DNA of 64,000 nucleotides. It comes from Nocardioides kongjuensis (lineage in GTDB: Bacteria; Actinomycetota; Actinomycetes; Propionibacteriales; Nocardioidaceae). The notes under the pieces were generated by a model. The model was not told the origin of the DNA. It did no database searches and worked only from the letters and a program-made list of their open reading frames with translations. The DNA lies in NCBI RefSeq assembly GCF_013409625.1, contig NZ_JACCBF010000001.1, positions 3,785,001-3,849,000 on the forward strand, read 5' to 3'. Positions 20,128-28,305 of the stretch are shown here, in pieces (the stretch's first letter is position 1; the number at the start of each line of letters is the position of its first letter). The position numbers and the translations under genes were made by a program.

Positions 20128-20240
20128 GCCTCCCGGGCTTTTGTCCCGCCGTGGAACGGAGCCCGCCGGGCTCCGCCTCCCCTCTCGGACCAGACCTCCC
20201 GACAACCAGCCAGCCGGGAACGGAACCCTAGGGGCGCCCC
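20128..20240 (-). ncRNA. Guanidine-I (ykkC) riboswitch
   Basis: Read on the minus strand, the region carries the conserved ykkC blocks in order: CTAGGGTTCCG (20231-20221), CTGGTCCGAGAG (20193-20182) and ACGGCGGGACAAAAGCCCGG (from 20152), separated by variable stems. These match the hallmark sequence of the guanidine-I class. About 55 nt separate the aptamer from the permease ATG; there a GGCC-TCAA-GGCC stem could pair with the CCCGGG of the aptamer 3' end and act as the switch (inferred). TTGACT at 20272-20267 is a possible -35 element. Binding of guanidinium would turn on the degradation operon. Confidence 0.93.
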
Positions 20241-20355
20241 ACCTGTCGTTCGGTGGGTCGTCGCCCAGTCAAGGTCGCGTGTGTTTCCGGTGTCGTCACC
20301 GTCCATGAACTGTCCGTAACGGATGGTGGAGGCGCGACCTGACCCGGAAATGCAG

Positions 20356-20383
20356 AGAGCCCACGTCGTGGGACGTGGGCTCT
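20356..20383 (-). terminator. Stem-loop terminator after tRNA-Arg
   Basis: A perfect 12-bp stem (AGAGCCCACGTC / GACGTGGGCTCT) with a 4-nt loop lies 18 nt downstream of the tRNA-Arg gene on the minus strand. The following bases include only a short T run, so termination is probable but not textbook. Confidence 0.65.
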
Positions 20384-20401
20384 CGCGAGTGACCTCGCTT
20401 G

Positions 20402-20474
20402 CGCGCCTGTAGGGATTCGAACCCCAAACCTTCTGATCCGTAGTCAGATGCTCTATCCGTTGAGCTACAGGCGC
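20402..20474 (-). tRNA. tRNA-Arg (anticodon ACG)
   Basis: A 73-nt cloverleaf on the minus strand. The acceptor stem GCGCCTG/CAGGCGC, D-stem GCTC/GAGC, anticodon stem TCTGA/TCAGA with loop CTACGGA and T-arm with GGTTCGAATCC all pair. The anticodon ACG reads CGN arginine codons, the most used in this GC-rich genome. CCA is not encoded. It is followed by a stem-loop terminator. Confidence 0.97.
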
Positions 20475-20571
20475 CCGTCGCTGTGCGACCGAATGAGAAT
20501 AGCCGAGGCGACGCGCAGATGCCGAATCACCGACGCCACGAGCGGCGGTGCGGGTGTGGAAGCATGACGCC

Positions 20572-21579
20572 ATGACCTCCTACGAGCCCGCGGACCGGGC
20601 CCTCTTCGAGGAGGAGGCGACCGGTCTCTACGAGCAGGTCCTGGCCGAGGGCGGGCTGGCGGCGGACGACCCGCGGCTGGTCGAGGGGTCCGCCGTACGA
20701 CAGGCGTTCGACCTGCTGGTCGAGCTGGGCCTGCTGCAGCTGGACGCGTCGCGGCAGACCTGGCGGCCGCTGGAGCCGAGCAACGCGCAGTCACGGGTGG
20801 TGACGCCGCTCGGGAACGAGGGGGCGCGGCTGCTCGAGGAGTCGGCGCGGTGGGCGTCGGCGTTCGCGCACCTGACCCAGAGCTGGCGGCGCTCGCCGGC
20901 CGCGAGCGAGTCGGGCCCCTTCCTCTACCTGCACGGCGAGGCGATCAACCCATACCTGACGACGCTGGTCAGCGAGGCCCAGGAGGAGCTGCTGACCGCC
21001 CAGCCGCAGGCGACGCGCAGCGCGAAGACCGTCTCGGAGGCGACGGTGCGCGACGTCGAGGCGCTCAAGCGGGGCCTGGCGATGCGCACGCTCTACCAGC
21101 ACAGCGCACGGCGGCACCCCGCGACGCACAAGTACGTCGCCACGGTCACCGAGCACGGCGCCGAGGTGCGCACCCTCGACGAGTTCTTCAACCGGATGAT
21201 CGTCGTCGACCGCCGGGTCGCGCTGATCCCGGCCGCCGACAGCCTGGCGACCGCGGTCGTCGTCCGCGAGCCGGCGGTCGTGGCCTACCTGGTCGACGTC
21301 TTCGAGCGGGCGTTCGCGCGGGGGCGACCGTTCGCGAGCGCGGGCCACAGCGTGACCAGGGAGATCGCGTCCGAGCAGCGCTCGATGACCATCCGGATGC
21401 TCATCGAGGGCCACGCCGACGCGGTCAGCGCGAAGCGGCTCGGCGTCAGCCCGCGCACGTACGCCGGCTACGTCGCCGAGCTCAAGGAGGAGTACGACGC
21501 CGAGACGCGCTTCCAGCTCGGGTACACGATGGGGACGTTGGGCATCGCCGGTCAGGACGACGACGTCACGTCATCCTGA
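20572..21579 (+). CDS. HTH transcriptional regulator (TrmB/LuxR-like with PLD-like sensor region)
   Basis: A 335-residue regulator of an actinobacterial group with an N-terminal winged-helix region (residues 1-75, ALFEEEATGLYEQVLAEGGL), a middle PLD/TrmB-like region (about 120-245, ALKRGLAMRTLYQHSARR ... EFFNRMIVVDRRVALIP) and a C-terminal LuxR-type helix-turn-helix (HADAVSAKRLGVSPRTYAGY). Target genes are unknown. The ATG at 20572 is used; a GTG 24 bp upstream is possible. It converges on a tiny secreted-peptide gene 22 bp downstream, and regulators of this kind may respond to such peptides, which is speculation here. Confidence 0.75.
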   Translation: MTSYEPADRALFEEEATGLYEQVLAEGGLAADDPRLVEGSAVRQAFDLLVELGLLQLDASRQTWRPLEPSNAQSRVVTPLGNEGARLLEESARWASAFAHLTQSWRRSPAASESGPFLYLHGEAINPYLTTLVSEAQEELLTAQPQATRSAKTVSEATVRDVEALKRGLAMRTLYQHSARRHPATHKYVATVTEHGAEVRTLDEFFNRMIVVDRRVALIPAADSLATAVVVREPAVVAYLVDVFERAFARGRPFASAGHSVTREIASEQRSMTIRMLIEGHADAVSAKRLGVSPRTYAGYVAELKEEYDAETRFQLGYTMGTLGIAGQDDDVTSS

Positions 21580-21601
21580 GCGGGACCCTGTTGGGGAGTC
21601 G

Positions 21602-21736
21602 TCAGCGCTTGGCGTGGGGGGCGACCCGCCAACCCCAGCCCGTGTCGGCCTCCGCAGCAGCGGGGAGCGAGATGATGCCGGCCGCGGTGATCAGCGCGGC
21701 CAGACCGAAGGCGGTCTTGCGAGCGAGCTTCTTCAT
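21602..21736 (-). CDS. Small secreted peptide precursor (44 aa)
   Basis: A 44-residue open frame. A basic start (MKKLARK) and a hydrophobic segment (FGLAALITAAGIISL) are followed by PAAAEA, a good signal-peptidase site, leaving a mature peptide of about 14 residues, DTGWGWRVAPHAKR. A GGGGAAAG ribosome site lies 3-10 nt before the ATG and codon use is GC-rich at third positions. It is flanked by the convergent regulator gene and the tRNA-Ser terminator. No family is recognised; a signalling or antimicrobial peptide is possible. Confidence 0.7.
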   Translation of the reverse strand: MKKLARKTAFGLAALITAAGIISLPAAAEADTGWGWRVAPHAKR

Positions 21737-21854
21737 GAGCTTTCCCCTCACTGGTGGGCGGCCGAGCCCCGTCCCTCCGGATCAACCCGAACCGCTGGCG
21801 CCTTCCCCCATGGCGGCACCGTCAAACATCTTTCCTCACGGCTCTCGAATAAGC

Positions 21855-21885
21855 GAGACCCCCGGCAGGGTCTGCCGGGGGTCTC
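21855..21885 (-). terminator. Stem-loop terminator after tRNA-Ser(GCT)
   Basis: A perfect 13-bp stem (GAGACCCCCGGCA / TGCCGGGGGTCTC) with a 5-nt loop begins 8 nt past the tRNA-Ser 3' end on the minus strand, followed by GCTTATTC. It is very GC-rich and stable. Confidence 0.75.
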
Positions 21886-21893
21886 GTCTGCGG

Positions 21894-21983
21894 CGGAGGC
21901 GGAGGGATTTGAACCCTCGATGGGCGATAAACCCAAACCGCATTAGCAGTGCGGCGCCATAGACCGGACTAGGCGACGCCTCC
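21894..21983 (-). tRNA. tRNA-Ser (anticodon GCT)
   Basis: A 90-nt tRNA with the long variable arm typical of serine. The acceptor stem GGAGGCG/CGCCTCC, anticodon stem CCGCA/TGCGG with loop CTGCTAA and the T-arm GAGGG-TTCAAAT-CCCTC pair perfectly. It reads AGC/AGU codons. A strong stem-loop follows. Confidence 0.97.
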
Positions 21984-22083
21984 TCCACTGCGCCGATCCA
22001 CGGATCGGCCAGCGTGCCAAGGCTACTAGGACCGCGCGCGCCTGTCCCAATCGGGCCCGACCCGGGATCCGGCCGCCGAGCGG

Positions 22084-22542
22084 TCAGCCGGCGGCGCGCT
22101 GCAGGTGGGCGCGCACGTCGCGCGCGAAGTCGTCCTTGTCGCCGGCCACGAGCTGCACCGGGATGGTCGTGCTGCGCCCGTCGCGCAGTCGCAGCACGAG
22201 GCAGTCGATGCCCGACGGAGCGGCCGCGACGGCGTCCTCGACCTCGCTCCAGCGGGCCTCGGTCGCGCCGGCCGCGCGGATCATCCGGACCCGATAGCCC
22301 GCATCGGTGAGCCGTACGACGACCAGCCGGGAGCGCAGCCACCACGCCAGGCCGATCAGCCCGAGCACGCCCAGGCCCAGCACGAGCACCAGGAGGTCGG
22401 CGTTGAGGTCGGCCGTCGCCACGACCGCGGTGACGACGCCCAGCACGAGCGCGAGCACGACCAGGTAGGCACCGACGAAGCGCGCCATCACCGGCGGGGC
22501 GAGGCGGTAGTCGGTGACCGGGGTCGGTTGCGCGCTGCTCAT
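22084..22542 (-). CDS. Two-helix membrane protein with PH-like domain
   Basis: A 152-residue protein with two hydrophobic helices (FVGAYLVVLALVLGVVTAVV at about 22-41 and [20 protein letters not shown] at about 50-69) and a C-terminal cytoplasmic domain (SRLVVVRLTDAGYRVRMIRA ... CLVLRLRDGRSTTIPV) like the bacterial PH/DUF3093-type fold. Such proteins are common in actinobacteria and mostly uncharacterised. GACAAT, 6 nt upstream of the ATG, may be a leaderless -10 box. It stands alone between the tRNA-Ser genes. Confidence 0.65.
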   Translation of the reverse strand: MSSAQPTPVTDYRLAPPVMARFVGAYLVVLALVLGVVTAVVATADLNADLLVLVLGLGVLGLIGLAWWLRSRLVVVRLTDAGYRVRMIRAAGATEARWSEVEDAVAAAPSGIDCLVLRLRDGRSTTIPVQLVAGDKDDFARDVRAHLQRAAG

Positions 22543-22645
22543 GGCCGCATTGTCCCGGGCCGGCCGCGGACCGGCCAAAGCGGCGGTGGCGCCTCATCTA
22601 GACTCGGCCCGGTGCCCGGCCGACGCGTGCGTCGTACCGGGCCCG

Positions 22646-22730
22646 GGAGAGGTGCCGGAGTGGCCGATCGGAACCGCCTTGAAAGCGGTCGTAGGGAGAC
22701 CTACCGCGGGTTCGAATCCCGCCCTCTCTG
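22646..22730 (+). tRNA. tRNA-Ser (anticodon TGA)
   Basis: An 85-nt tRNA with a long variable arm. The acceptor stem GGAGAGG/CCTCTCT has one G-U pair, the anticodon loop is CTTGAAA between CCGC/GCGG arms, and the T-arm is GCGGG-TTCGAAT-CCCGC. Anticodon TGA reads UCN codons. TAGACT, about 45 nt upstream, may be its -10 box. Confidence 0.95.
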
Positions 22731-22770
22731 CTGAGGAACGCGACGGTCGGGCGCGGAGCCTGCCGCACGG

Positions 22771-24723
22771 TCAGGACACGCAGGACCGCTCGACCTCCGC
22801 GACGCACCGGTCCCTGCCGGCGCCCCCGAGCGCCCGGTCCGAGCCGGCCCTGCCCTTGAGCACGTCCGCGCCCCGACCGCCGGTGAGCACGTTGGCCGCG
22901 GCGGAGCCGACGATCTTGTCGCGCTTGCGGCCGCCGATCACGTTCTCGACATCGGTGCGGACGTCGTCGCCCTCGCCCTTCGCGCCGTCGTTGGCGAGGT
23001 CGTCAAGACGGATCACGAGGCGGGTGGTGCGGGTTGCGTACGTCGCGAGGTCGACCCCGGCGCCACCCCCCAGGACATCGGCGCCGAGGCCGCCGTCGAG
23101 CACGTCGTCGCCGCCACCGCCGAGGAGCACGTTGGCACCCGCCGAGCCGATGAGCCGGTCGGCGGCCTCGCCCCCGGTGGCGTTCTCGACGTCCGGGCCG
23201 ACCAGGTCGCCCTCGCCGGCCTCGCCGTCACCGGCCGCACCGTCGAGGGTGACCGCGACCGGGGCGGTCCGGCCGGCGTAGCTCACCGTGTCCGTGCCCG
23301 GCCCGCCGCGCAGCACGTCGGCACCCGCTCCGCCGTCGAGCACGTCGTCGCCCGCTCCGCCGTCGAGCTCCTCGCCTCGGGCCGACCCGGTCAGCCGGTC
23401 CGCGCCGGCACCGCCGACGAGCTTCTCGACGTTGGGCTGGACCTGGTCGCCCTCCTTGGCCTGCCCGTCGTCGCGGAGGCCGTCGAGGTCGGCCTCGACG
23501 GGCGCGGTGTGGTCGGCGTACGACACCGTGTCGGTGCCGGGCCCGCCGTCGAAGGTGTCCCCGCCCAGGCCGCCCAGCATCACGTCGTCACCGGCACCGC
23601 CGATGAGTCCGTTGACGTTGTCGTTGCCGACCATGAGGCTGCCGCCCGAACCCGCGAAGACGCAGTCGACCGAGGCGTCGAAGCTGTCGTCCTCACCCGG
23701 CTCGCCGTTGCCGCTGGTCGCACCGAGCACCGCCGTGATGGCCGCGGTCCGGGATCGGTAGTCGACGCAGTCGTTGCCGACCCCGCCACCGCCGAGCAGG
23801 GTGTCGGCCCCCGGCCCGCCGTCGAGGAGGTCGCCCTGCTCGTGGCCGTCGAGGACGTCGTCGCCGGCACCGCCCTCGAGCCGGTTGACGGTGACAGTGC
23901 CCTGGAGGTTGTCGTCGCCCGAGCCGCCGACCAGGTTCTCGGCGCCGCTGATGTTGTCGCTCTCGCCCGGCTGGCCGCCGCCCATGCCCACACCGGCACC
24001 GAGGAAGGCGGTGACCGGCTGGGTGCGGTTGGCGAAGGTCACGGTGTCGATGCCCGGACCACCTTGGAGGTCGTCGTTGCCCAGTCCTCCGTCGAGGAGG
24101 TCGTCTCCCCCGCGCCCGTCGAGGGCGTTGCCGCCCGCGGTGCCGGTCAGGTGGTCGTCGTGCTCGGAGCCCTGGACGTTCTCGATGTCGGCGCTGAGCG
24201 AGTCGTTCTCGCCCGGGACGCCGTTGCCCGTCGCCGTGGCCAAGGTGACCACGACGCCTGTCGCCGCACTCGTGTAGCCGACCGTGTCGGTGCCCGAGCC
24301 GCCGAACACCGCATCGCCGCCCGGACCGCTCTGGATCCCGTCGTTGCCGGGCCCGCCGTCGATGTTCGCGGGCAGCGCGAGGCCGACCACCGAGAAGCCG
24401 TCGTTCCCGCTCCCGAGAGCGACCAGCAGCGAGGCGAGTCCGGGCCGCGGGCAGGACACCGTGTTGGAGGTGCCGGCGTCGACCGCGCAGCCGGCGCCCG
24501 GAGCGGGGGCGACCGCGAGGTCGCGGACGTAGACCTTGGTGGCATCGGCGCTCACGACGATCTGGTTGTCACCGCCCACGCCGTCGTTGATCGACAAGGT
24601 CGTGCCGTCCGAGCTCACGCTCACGCCACCGACGGCATACGACGGCGGCGCGGCCACGAGCCCGAGGGCGGTGCCGGCGAGGAGGGCTGCAGCGGCGGGG
24701 ATCAGGCGCGGGGAGAGGTTCAT
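22771..24723 (-). CDS. Secreted RTX/hemolysin-type calcium-binding repeat protein
   Basis: A 650-residue secreted protein. A signal peptide ([19 protein letters not shown], then SYA) leads into a body made of many RTX nonapeptide repeats of the type GGxGxDxLxGG (e.g. [19 protein letters not shown]). These fold into a calcium-binding beta-roll. Between repeat clusters lies a recurring module, TDTVSYA.RTAPV...LDG..GDGE.GEGD.V..DVEN, seen about six times. No catalytic domain is visible and no type I secretion genes lie nearby, so export is probably by Sec. The ATG at 24723 has GAGGACG upstream. A perfect palindrome between this gene and tetR probably controls it. Confidence 0.88.
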   Translation of the reverse strand: MNLSPRLIPAAAALLAGTALGLVAAPPSYAVGGVSVSSDGTTLSINDGVGGDNQIVVSADATKVYVRDLAVAPAPGAGCAVDAGTSNTVSCPRPGLASLLVALGSGNDGFSVVGLALPANIDGGPGNDGIQSGPGGDAVFGGSGTDTVGYTSAATGVVVTLATATGNGVPGENDSLSADIENVQGSEHDDHLTGTAGGNALDGRGGDDLLDGGLGNDDLQGGPGIDTVTFANRTQPVTAFLGAGVGMGGGQPGESDNISGAENLVGGSGDDNLQGTVTVNRLEGGAGDDVLDGHEQGDLLDGGPGADTLLGGGGVGNDCVDYRSRTAAITAVLGATSGNGEPGEDDSFDASVDCVFAGSGGSLMVGNDNVNGLIGGAGDDVMLGGLGGDTFDGGPGTDTVSYADHTAPVEADLDGLRDDGQAKEGDQVQPNVEKLVGGAGADRLTGSARGEELDGGAGDDVLDGGAGADVLRGGPGTDTVSYAGRTAPVAVTLDGAAGDGEAGEGDLVGPDVENATGGEAADRLIGSAGANVLLGGGGDDVLDGGLGADVLGGGAGVDLATYATRTTRLVIRLDDLANDGAKGEGDDVRTDVENVIGGRKRDKIVGSAAANVLTGGRGADVLKGRAGSDRALGGAGRDRCVAEVERSCVS

Positions 24724-24747
24724 CGGGCGAGCGTCCTCGGGTCGGCG

Positions 24748-24777
24748 ACAATTACAGAGCGAGTGCTCGGTAATTGT
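24748..24777. promoter_or_regulatory. Palindromic operator, probable TetR binding site
   Basis: A symmetrical site: outer arms ACAATTAC / GTAATTGT (8 bp each) and inner arms GAGC / GCTC around GAGT, with single unpaired bases between. It lies 24 bp upstream of the RTX gene start and 44 bp downstream of the tetR stop. Size and symmetry fit a TetR-family operator; AT-rich arms are rare in this genome. Control by the adjacent TetR is inferred. Confidence 0.65.
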
Positions 24778-24821
24778 GCACAAGAGAGCCCGACCCGGCA
24801 ACCGGATCGGGTGGAGGAGGC

Positions 24822-25427
24822 TCAGGCGGCCGGCGGACCGGCCTGGAGGATGCCGCGCACGGCGTGCTCCACGGCGTACGCCGCCAGCGGGTCCGAGGGG
24901 CGGCGGGAGGTGATCAGCAGGCGCACCGGGATGTCGTCGATGCAGTAGCGCACCAGCCGGGTCGCGGCGTCGTCGGCGCGGCCCCAGAGCCGCTCGGTCA
25001 GCTCGGTCACGAGCGCGGCGACCGCGGCGCGGTGCGCCATCAGCTCCTCGACGACGCTGTCGGGGACCGGCCCGGACGCCAGCTCGGAGGCGCGGGTGGC
25101 GAGCAGCACGAGCGCGGAGTCGGCGGTGGTCTCGGCGTACGCCGCGGGCGTGAGGGCCGCGGCGACGACGACGTCCTCGGCCGATCCGGTGCGGGCGGCG
25201 GCGACGACGCGCTGCCGCTGGACCGTGAGGTAGGCCGCGATCTCCCGGGCGAAGGCCCGTGCCAGCAGGTGGTTGCGGGACTCGAAGTGGTGGTAGATGG
25301 CACCGTTCGAGACCCCGGCCCGGGCGCTCACCGCGCGGATCGTGACCGCACCGATCCCGTCGGCGACCCAGATCGCGCGCACGTGGTCGAGGAGGACGTC
25401 GAGGTCCAGCTCCCGGGGTCGGGCCAT
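24822..25427 (-). CDS. TetR-family transcriptional regulator
   Basis: A 201-residue TetR-type repressor. The N-terminal helix-turn-helix reads [27 protein letters not shown] (residues about 28-54; shown as a motif, conserved YHHF). The C-terminal ligand domain is Ala-rich and variable, as usual. It follows the membrane-protein gene by 12 bp and precedes the RTX gene, with a perfect palindrome between. It probably represses the RTX gene and possibly its own operon. The ligand is unknown. Confidence 0.85.
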   Translation of the reverse strand: MARPRELDLDVLLDHVRAIWVADGIGAVTIRAVSARAGVSNGAIYHHFESRNHLLARAFAREIAAYLTVQRQRVVAAARTGSAEDVVVAAALTPAAYAETTADSALVLLATRASELASGPVPDSVVEELMAHRAAVAALVTELTERLWGRADDAATRLVRYCIDDIPVRLLITSRRPSDPLAAYAVEHAVRGILQAGPPAA

Positions 25428-25439
25428 GTCAGTGCCCGC

Positions 25440-26459
25440 TCACAGGAGCGGCGCGAACCGGCTCGGCTCCGGGCGGACGGCGGCCGCCTGCTCCGCCACC
25501 CGGCTGCGCCGACCGCGGTTGCCGGTCAGGGCGAGGTCGAGGCGGATCAGGAACCAGCCGAGCACCAGCCCGACGGCCAGGCCGTAGACGACCGACAGCG
25601 CTGCCTCGGTGACCGAGACCGCGGGGTTGGCGAGGGCGGTGGCGGTGGGCGAGGTGGCGGCGACGCCGAAGGCGCAGACCCACCAGCCCTGCCGGCGACG
25701 GGCGCGCATGTGGCAGCCGTAGGCGAGGGCGGGGACGCCGAGCACGGTCGCGACGGGGCGCGGGAACGCACCGAGGTGGTCGCGGCTCCAGGCCACCCAC
25801 TCGAGGAGCTGGTCGACGAGGCCGGTGGAGCCGTAGCGGCGCAGCATCTCGGCGTACAGCAGGGTCACGGCGAGCACGACGACGCCGATCGCGACGATGA
25901 CCAGCCCGCGCCGGCCCAGGCCGTGGAAGCCGGCGCCGAGGCGGTGGACCAGCACGATCGCGCCGAGGAAGGCGAGCCCGAGGCCGACGTACTCGAAGCG
26001 CTCCTTGTGGATCGCCGGCTCGAAACCGACCGTGGCCATCGCCCCGATCCCGGCGACGAGCAGGCCGACCACGCACTCGCGGGCGGCGGTGGCGATGCCG
26101 GCCGCCGGCACCGTGATCATCACGCCGAGCACGGCGGCCACGGCGGAGGTGCCGACCGCGGCGCCGGTCAGCAGCAGGTCCTGGTCGGTGAGCACCGCGA
26201 CCAGCCCGCAGGCGAGCGCGAGCGGCGCGAAGACGAACGGGCGCCCGCCGGTGCGGGCGGCCAGGCCCCAGGTGAAGGCGGTCGCCACTGCGATCGAGCC
26301 GGCCGTGCCCAGCCAGTCAGGCCCGACCGGCACCATCGCGCAGACCAGCGCGGCGGTGCTGGCGGCGACCACGACGAACCAGATCGTCAGCGGCCAGCGC
26401 GACGCCCCGAACTCACCGATGCGCTGCTCGAGCGGGACACGGGAGGGGGCGCGGGACAC
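25440..26459 (-). CDS. Integral membrane protein of unknown function
   Basis: A 339-residue protein with about eight or nine hydrophobic helices (e.g. LTIWFVVVAASTAALVCAM, GLVIVAIGVVVLAVTLLY, ALSVVYGLAVGLVLGWFLI), a basic loop HMRARRRQG and a soluble basic C-terminus. I recognise no family. The GTG start lies 11 nt after the nitrilase-family gene and the stop 12 nt before tetR, so the three form one operon. The start codon is not well supported by a ribosome site. Confidence 0.6.
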   Translation of the reverse strand: MSRAPSRVPLEQRIGEFGASRWPLTIWFVVVAASTAALVCAMVPVGPDWLGTAGSIAVATAFTWGLAARTGGRPFVFAPLALACGLVAVLTDQDLLLTGAAVGTSAVAAVLGVMITVPAAGIATAARECVVGLLVAGIGAMATVGFEPAIHKERFEYVGLGLAFLGAIVLVHRLGAGFHGLGRRGLVIVAIGVVVLAVTLLYAEMLRRYGSTGLVDQLLEWVAWSRDHLGAFPRPVATVLGVPALAYGCHMRARRRQGWWVCAFGVAATSPTATALANPAVSVTEAALSVVYGLAVGLVLGWFLIRLDLALTGNRGRRSRVAEQAAAVRPEPSRFAPLL

Positions 26460-26470
26460 GGAGAGGCAGC

Positions 26471-27271
26471 CTACATTCGCCTGTTCAGCAGGGACGGATT
26501 GACGCGACGGGCCTCCTCCAGCACCGTGCGCTCGATCACGGCACGGACCACCTCCGGCTGCTCCGGGGAGCCCGGTCCCGCCTCGGCCACCACCTCGCCG
26601 TACGGGTCGACGACGAGGGAGTGCCCGCAGTAGCGGTCGGCGGGCTGGCCGACGGCGGCGACGTAGGCCGTGTTCTCGATCGCACGCGCGGTCACCAGGG
26701 TGCGCCAGTGGTGGACCTTGCGCGGCCCGGCGACCCACGCCGCGGGCAGCACGATCAGCTCGGCACCGCGGTCGACCAGCGCCCGGGCGAGCTCGGGGAA
26801 GCGGAGGTCGTAGCAGGTCATCAGGCCGACCTTCCAGCCGTGCAGGTCCACGACGACCGGCTCGATCGGCCCGGCGGAGAGCCGGTCGGACTCGCGGTGG
26901 CCGAAGGAGTCGTAGAGGTGGATCTTGCGGTACGACGCCGTCGCCTCGCCGCGCACCAGCAGCGTGTTCCACGGCCGGTCGGGGTCGGGGCCCTGCTCGA
27001 ACATCCCGGCCACCAGCGTGGTGCCGTGGGCGGCCGCCGTCTCGGCGAGGACGGTGCCGAAGGGGCCGTCCACGGGCTCCGCGTAGGGACTGACGTCGGA
27101 GCCTGCCTCGCCGAAGTCGCGGGCGAAGACCTCCGGGAAGACCACGAGGTCGGCGTCGCCGGCGTGCTCGGCGGCCAGCTTCGTGACGGCGTCGCGGTTG
27201 GTGGCGGGGTCGAGCGCCGACGCGGCCTGCACCAGCGCGAGGCGGAGCGAGGGGGCTGTGGGGCTGCTCAC
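26471..27271 (-). CDS. Carbon-nitrogen hydrolase (nitrilase superfamily, omega-amidase-like)
   Basis: A 266-residue amidase of the nitrilase superfamily. The catalytic triad is Glu47 (FPEVFA), Lys116 (YRKIHLYD) and Cys153 (MTCYDLRFPE). This arrangement fits NIT/omega-amidase-like deaminated-glutathione amidases; the physiological amide is not certain. The GTG start has TAGGCT 6 nt upstream (27283-27278), indicating a leaderless transcript. It is divergent from mobA and leads an operon with a membrane protein and TetR. Confidence 0.85.
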   Translation of the reverse strand: MSSPTAPSLRLALVQAASALDPATNRDAVTKLAAEHAGDADLVVFPEVFARDFGEAGSDVSPYAEPVDGPFGTVLAETAAAHGTTLVAGMFEQGPDPDRPWNTLLVRGEATASYRKIHLYDSFGHRESDRLSAGPIEPVVVDLHGWKVGLMTCYDLRFPELARALVDRGAELIVLPAAWVAGPRKVHHWRTLVTARAIENTAYVAAVGQPADRYCGHSLVVDPYGEVVAEAGPGSPEQPEVVRAVIERTVLEEARRVNPSLLNRRM

Positions 27272-27308
27272 GGTGCCAGCCTAGAGCTGTGCTTGAGAGG
27301 ATCGAGAG

Positions 27309-27890
27309 ATGGTGATCGAGCTCGGACTGGCCGGATTCGCGGCGATCGTGCTGGCCGGCGGGCAGGGATCACGGCTCGGTGGCGTCGACAAGGCGTCGAT
27401 CGAGGTGGACGGCCGTCCCCTGCTGGAGCACGCGCTGGACGCGGTGGTCGACGCGAGCGAGGTGGTCGTGGTCGGTCACCAGGTGCCGACCGACCGGCCG
27501 GTGACCTTCGTGCGCGAGGAGCCCCGGTTCGGGGGACCCGCTGCCGGGCTGCTGACCGGGCGCGACGTGCTGCTGCGCTCGTTCCCGACGATCGCGGTGC
27601 TGGCGGTCGACATGCCGCGGCTCGCGCCGGGCACCTTCCGCCGCCTGCAGGAGGCGGCGGTGGGCCACGAGGGGGCGGTGCTGGCCGACAGCGACGGTCA
27701 CCGGCAGCTGGCGTTCGTCGTGGAGACGGCCCGGCTGGACGCCGTACGCCCGGACCACGAAGGGCAGCACGGCCTGTCGATCAGGGCGCTGCTCGAGCCG
27801 CTCGACCTGGTCGAGGTCGCGCCGCTGGGCGACGAGGCACGCGACATCGACACCTGGAGCGACCTGCGCGACATCGCGGGCGACTCCTGA
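27309..27890 (+). CDS. mobA: Molybdenum cofactor guanylyltransferase
   Basis: A 193-residue nucleotidyltransferase. The hallmark LAGGQGSRLGGVDK (residues about 15-28) binds the nucleotide and AVDMPRL supplies the metal-binding Asp. MobA attaches GMP to molybdopterin to make the guanine dinucleotide cofactor. It is shorter and more divergent than Escherichia coli MobA, as is usual in actinobacteria. A DUF6457 gene follows 77 bp downstream, a frequent partner of actinobacterial MobA. Confidence 0.8.
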   Translation: MVIELGLAGFAAIVLAGGQGSRLGGVDKASIEVDGRPLLEHALDAVVDASEVVVVGHQVPTDRPVTFVREEPRFGGPAAGLLTGRDVLLRSFPTIAVLAVDMPRLAPGTFRRLQEAAVGHEGAVLADSDGHRQLAFVVETARLDAVRPDHEGQHGLSIRALLEPLDLVEVAPLGDEARDIDTWSDLRDIAGDS

Positions 27891-27967
27891 GCCCGCCCTG
27901 ATCTGGAGTGGTCCCGGAGTGTCCCGAAAACCTTGCACCGGCGGGGCCCTCGGGTGATTCTGGACAG

Positions 27968-28291
27968 GTGAACCTCCACGACTGGATCGATGAGTTGTGT
28001 GACGCCCTCGACATCGAGGCGGAGGCCGACGAGGGCCTGCTGGGCGACCTCGCCGGCATCGCGGTCGAGAACGTCCACCCGGCCGCGGGGCTCGTGACCG
28101 CCTTCCTGCTGGGGTTCGCCGCAGGTGAGCAGGGCGCCGACCCGGACGCCGTCGAGCGGCTCGCCGCGAGGGCGCAGGCGCTCGCCGAGTCGTGGGACCG
28201 GCCGGCCGGTGCGGCCGACGAGGAGGACGAGGACCTCGACTTCGAGGAGCTCGCCGACGCCGACTACTCGGACGAGGACTCGCTCGTATAG
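27968..28291 (+). CDS. DUF6457 domain protein
   Basis: A 107-residue acidic protein. The conserved N-terminal part (LHDWIDELCDALDIEAEADE ... VENVHPAAGLVTAFLLGFAAG) is the DUF6457 domain, often beside or fused to MobA in actinobacteria; the C-terminus is a low-complexity Asp/Glu tail. A role in molybdenum cofactor handling is inferred from this neighbourhood. The GTG start is used because the conserved domain begins there. Confidence 0.7.
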   Translation: MNLHDWIDELCDALDIEAEADEGLLGDLAGIAVENVHPAAGLVTAFLLGFAAGEQGADPDAVERLAARAQALAESWDRPAGAADEEDEDLDFEELADADYSDEDSLV

Positions 28292-28305
28292 GCCAGACTG
28301 CACCC

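Noticed and set aside
22771..24723. RTX protein as a type I-secreted toxin
   Set aside because: It has a Sec-type signal peptide, no pore-forming or enzymatic domain and no adjacent HlyB/HlyD-type genes.
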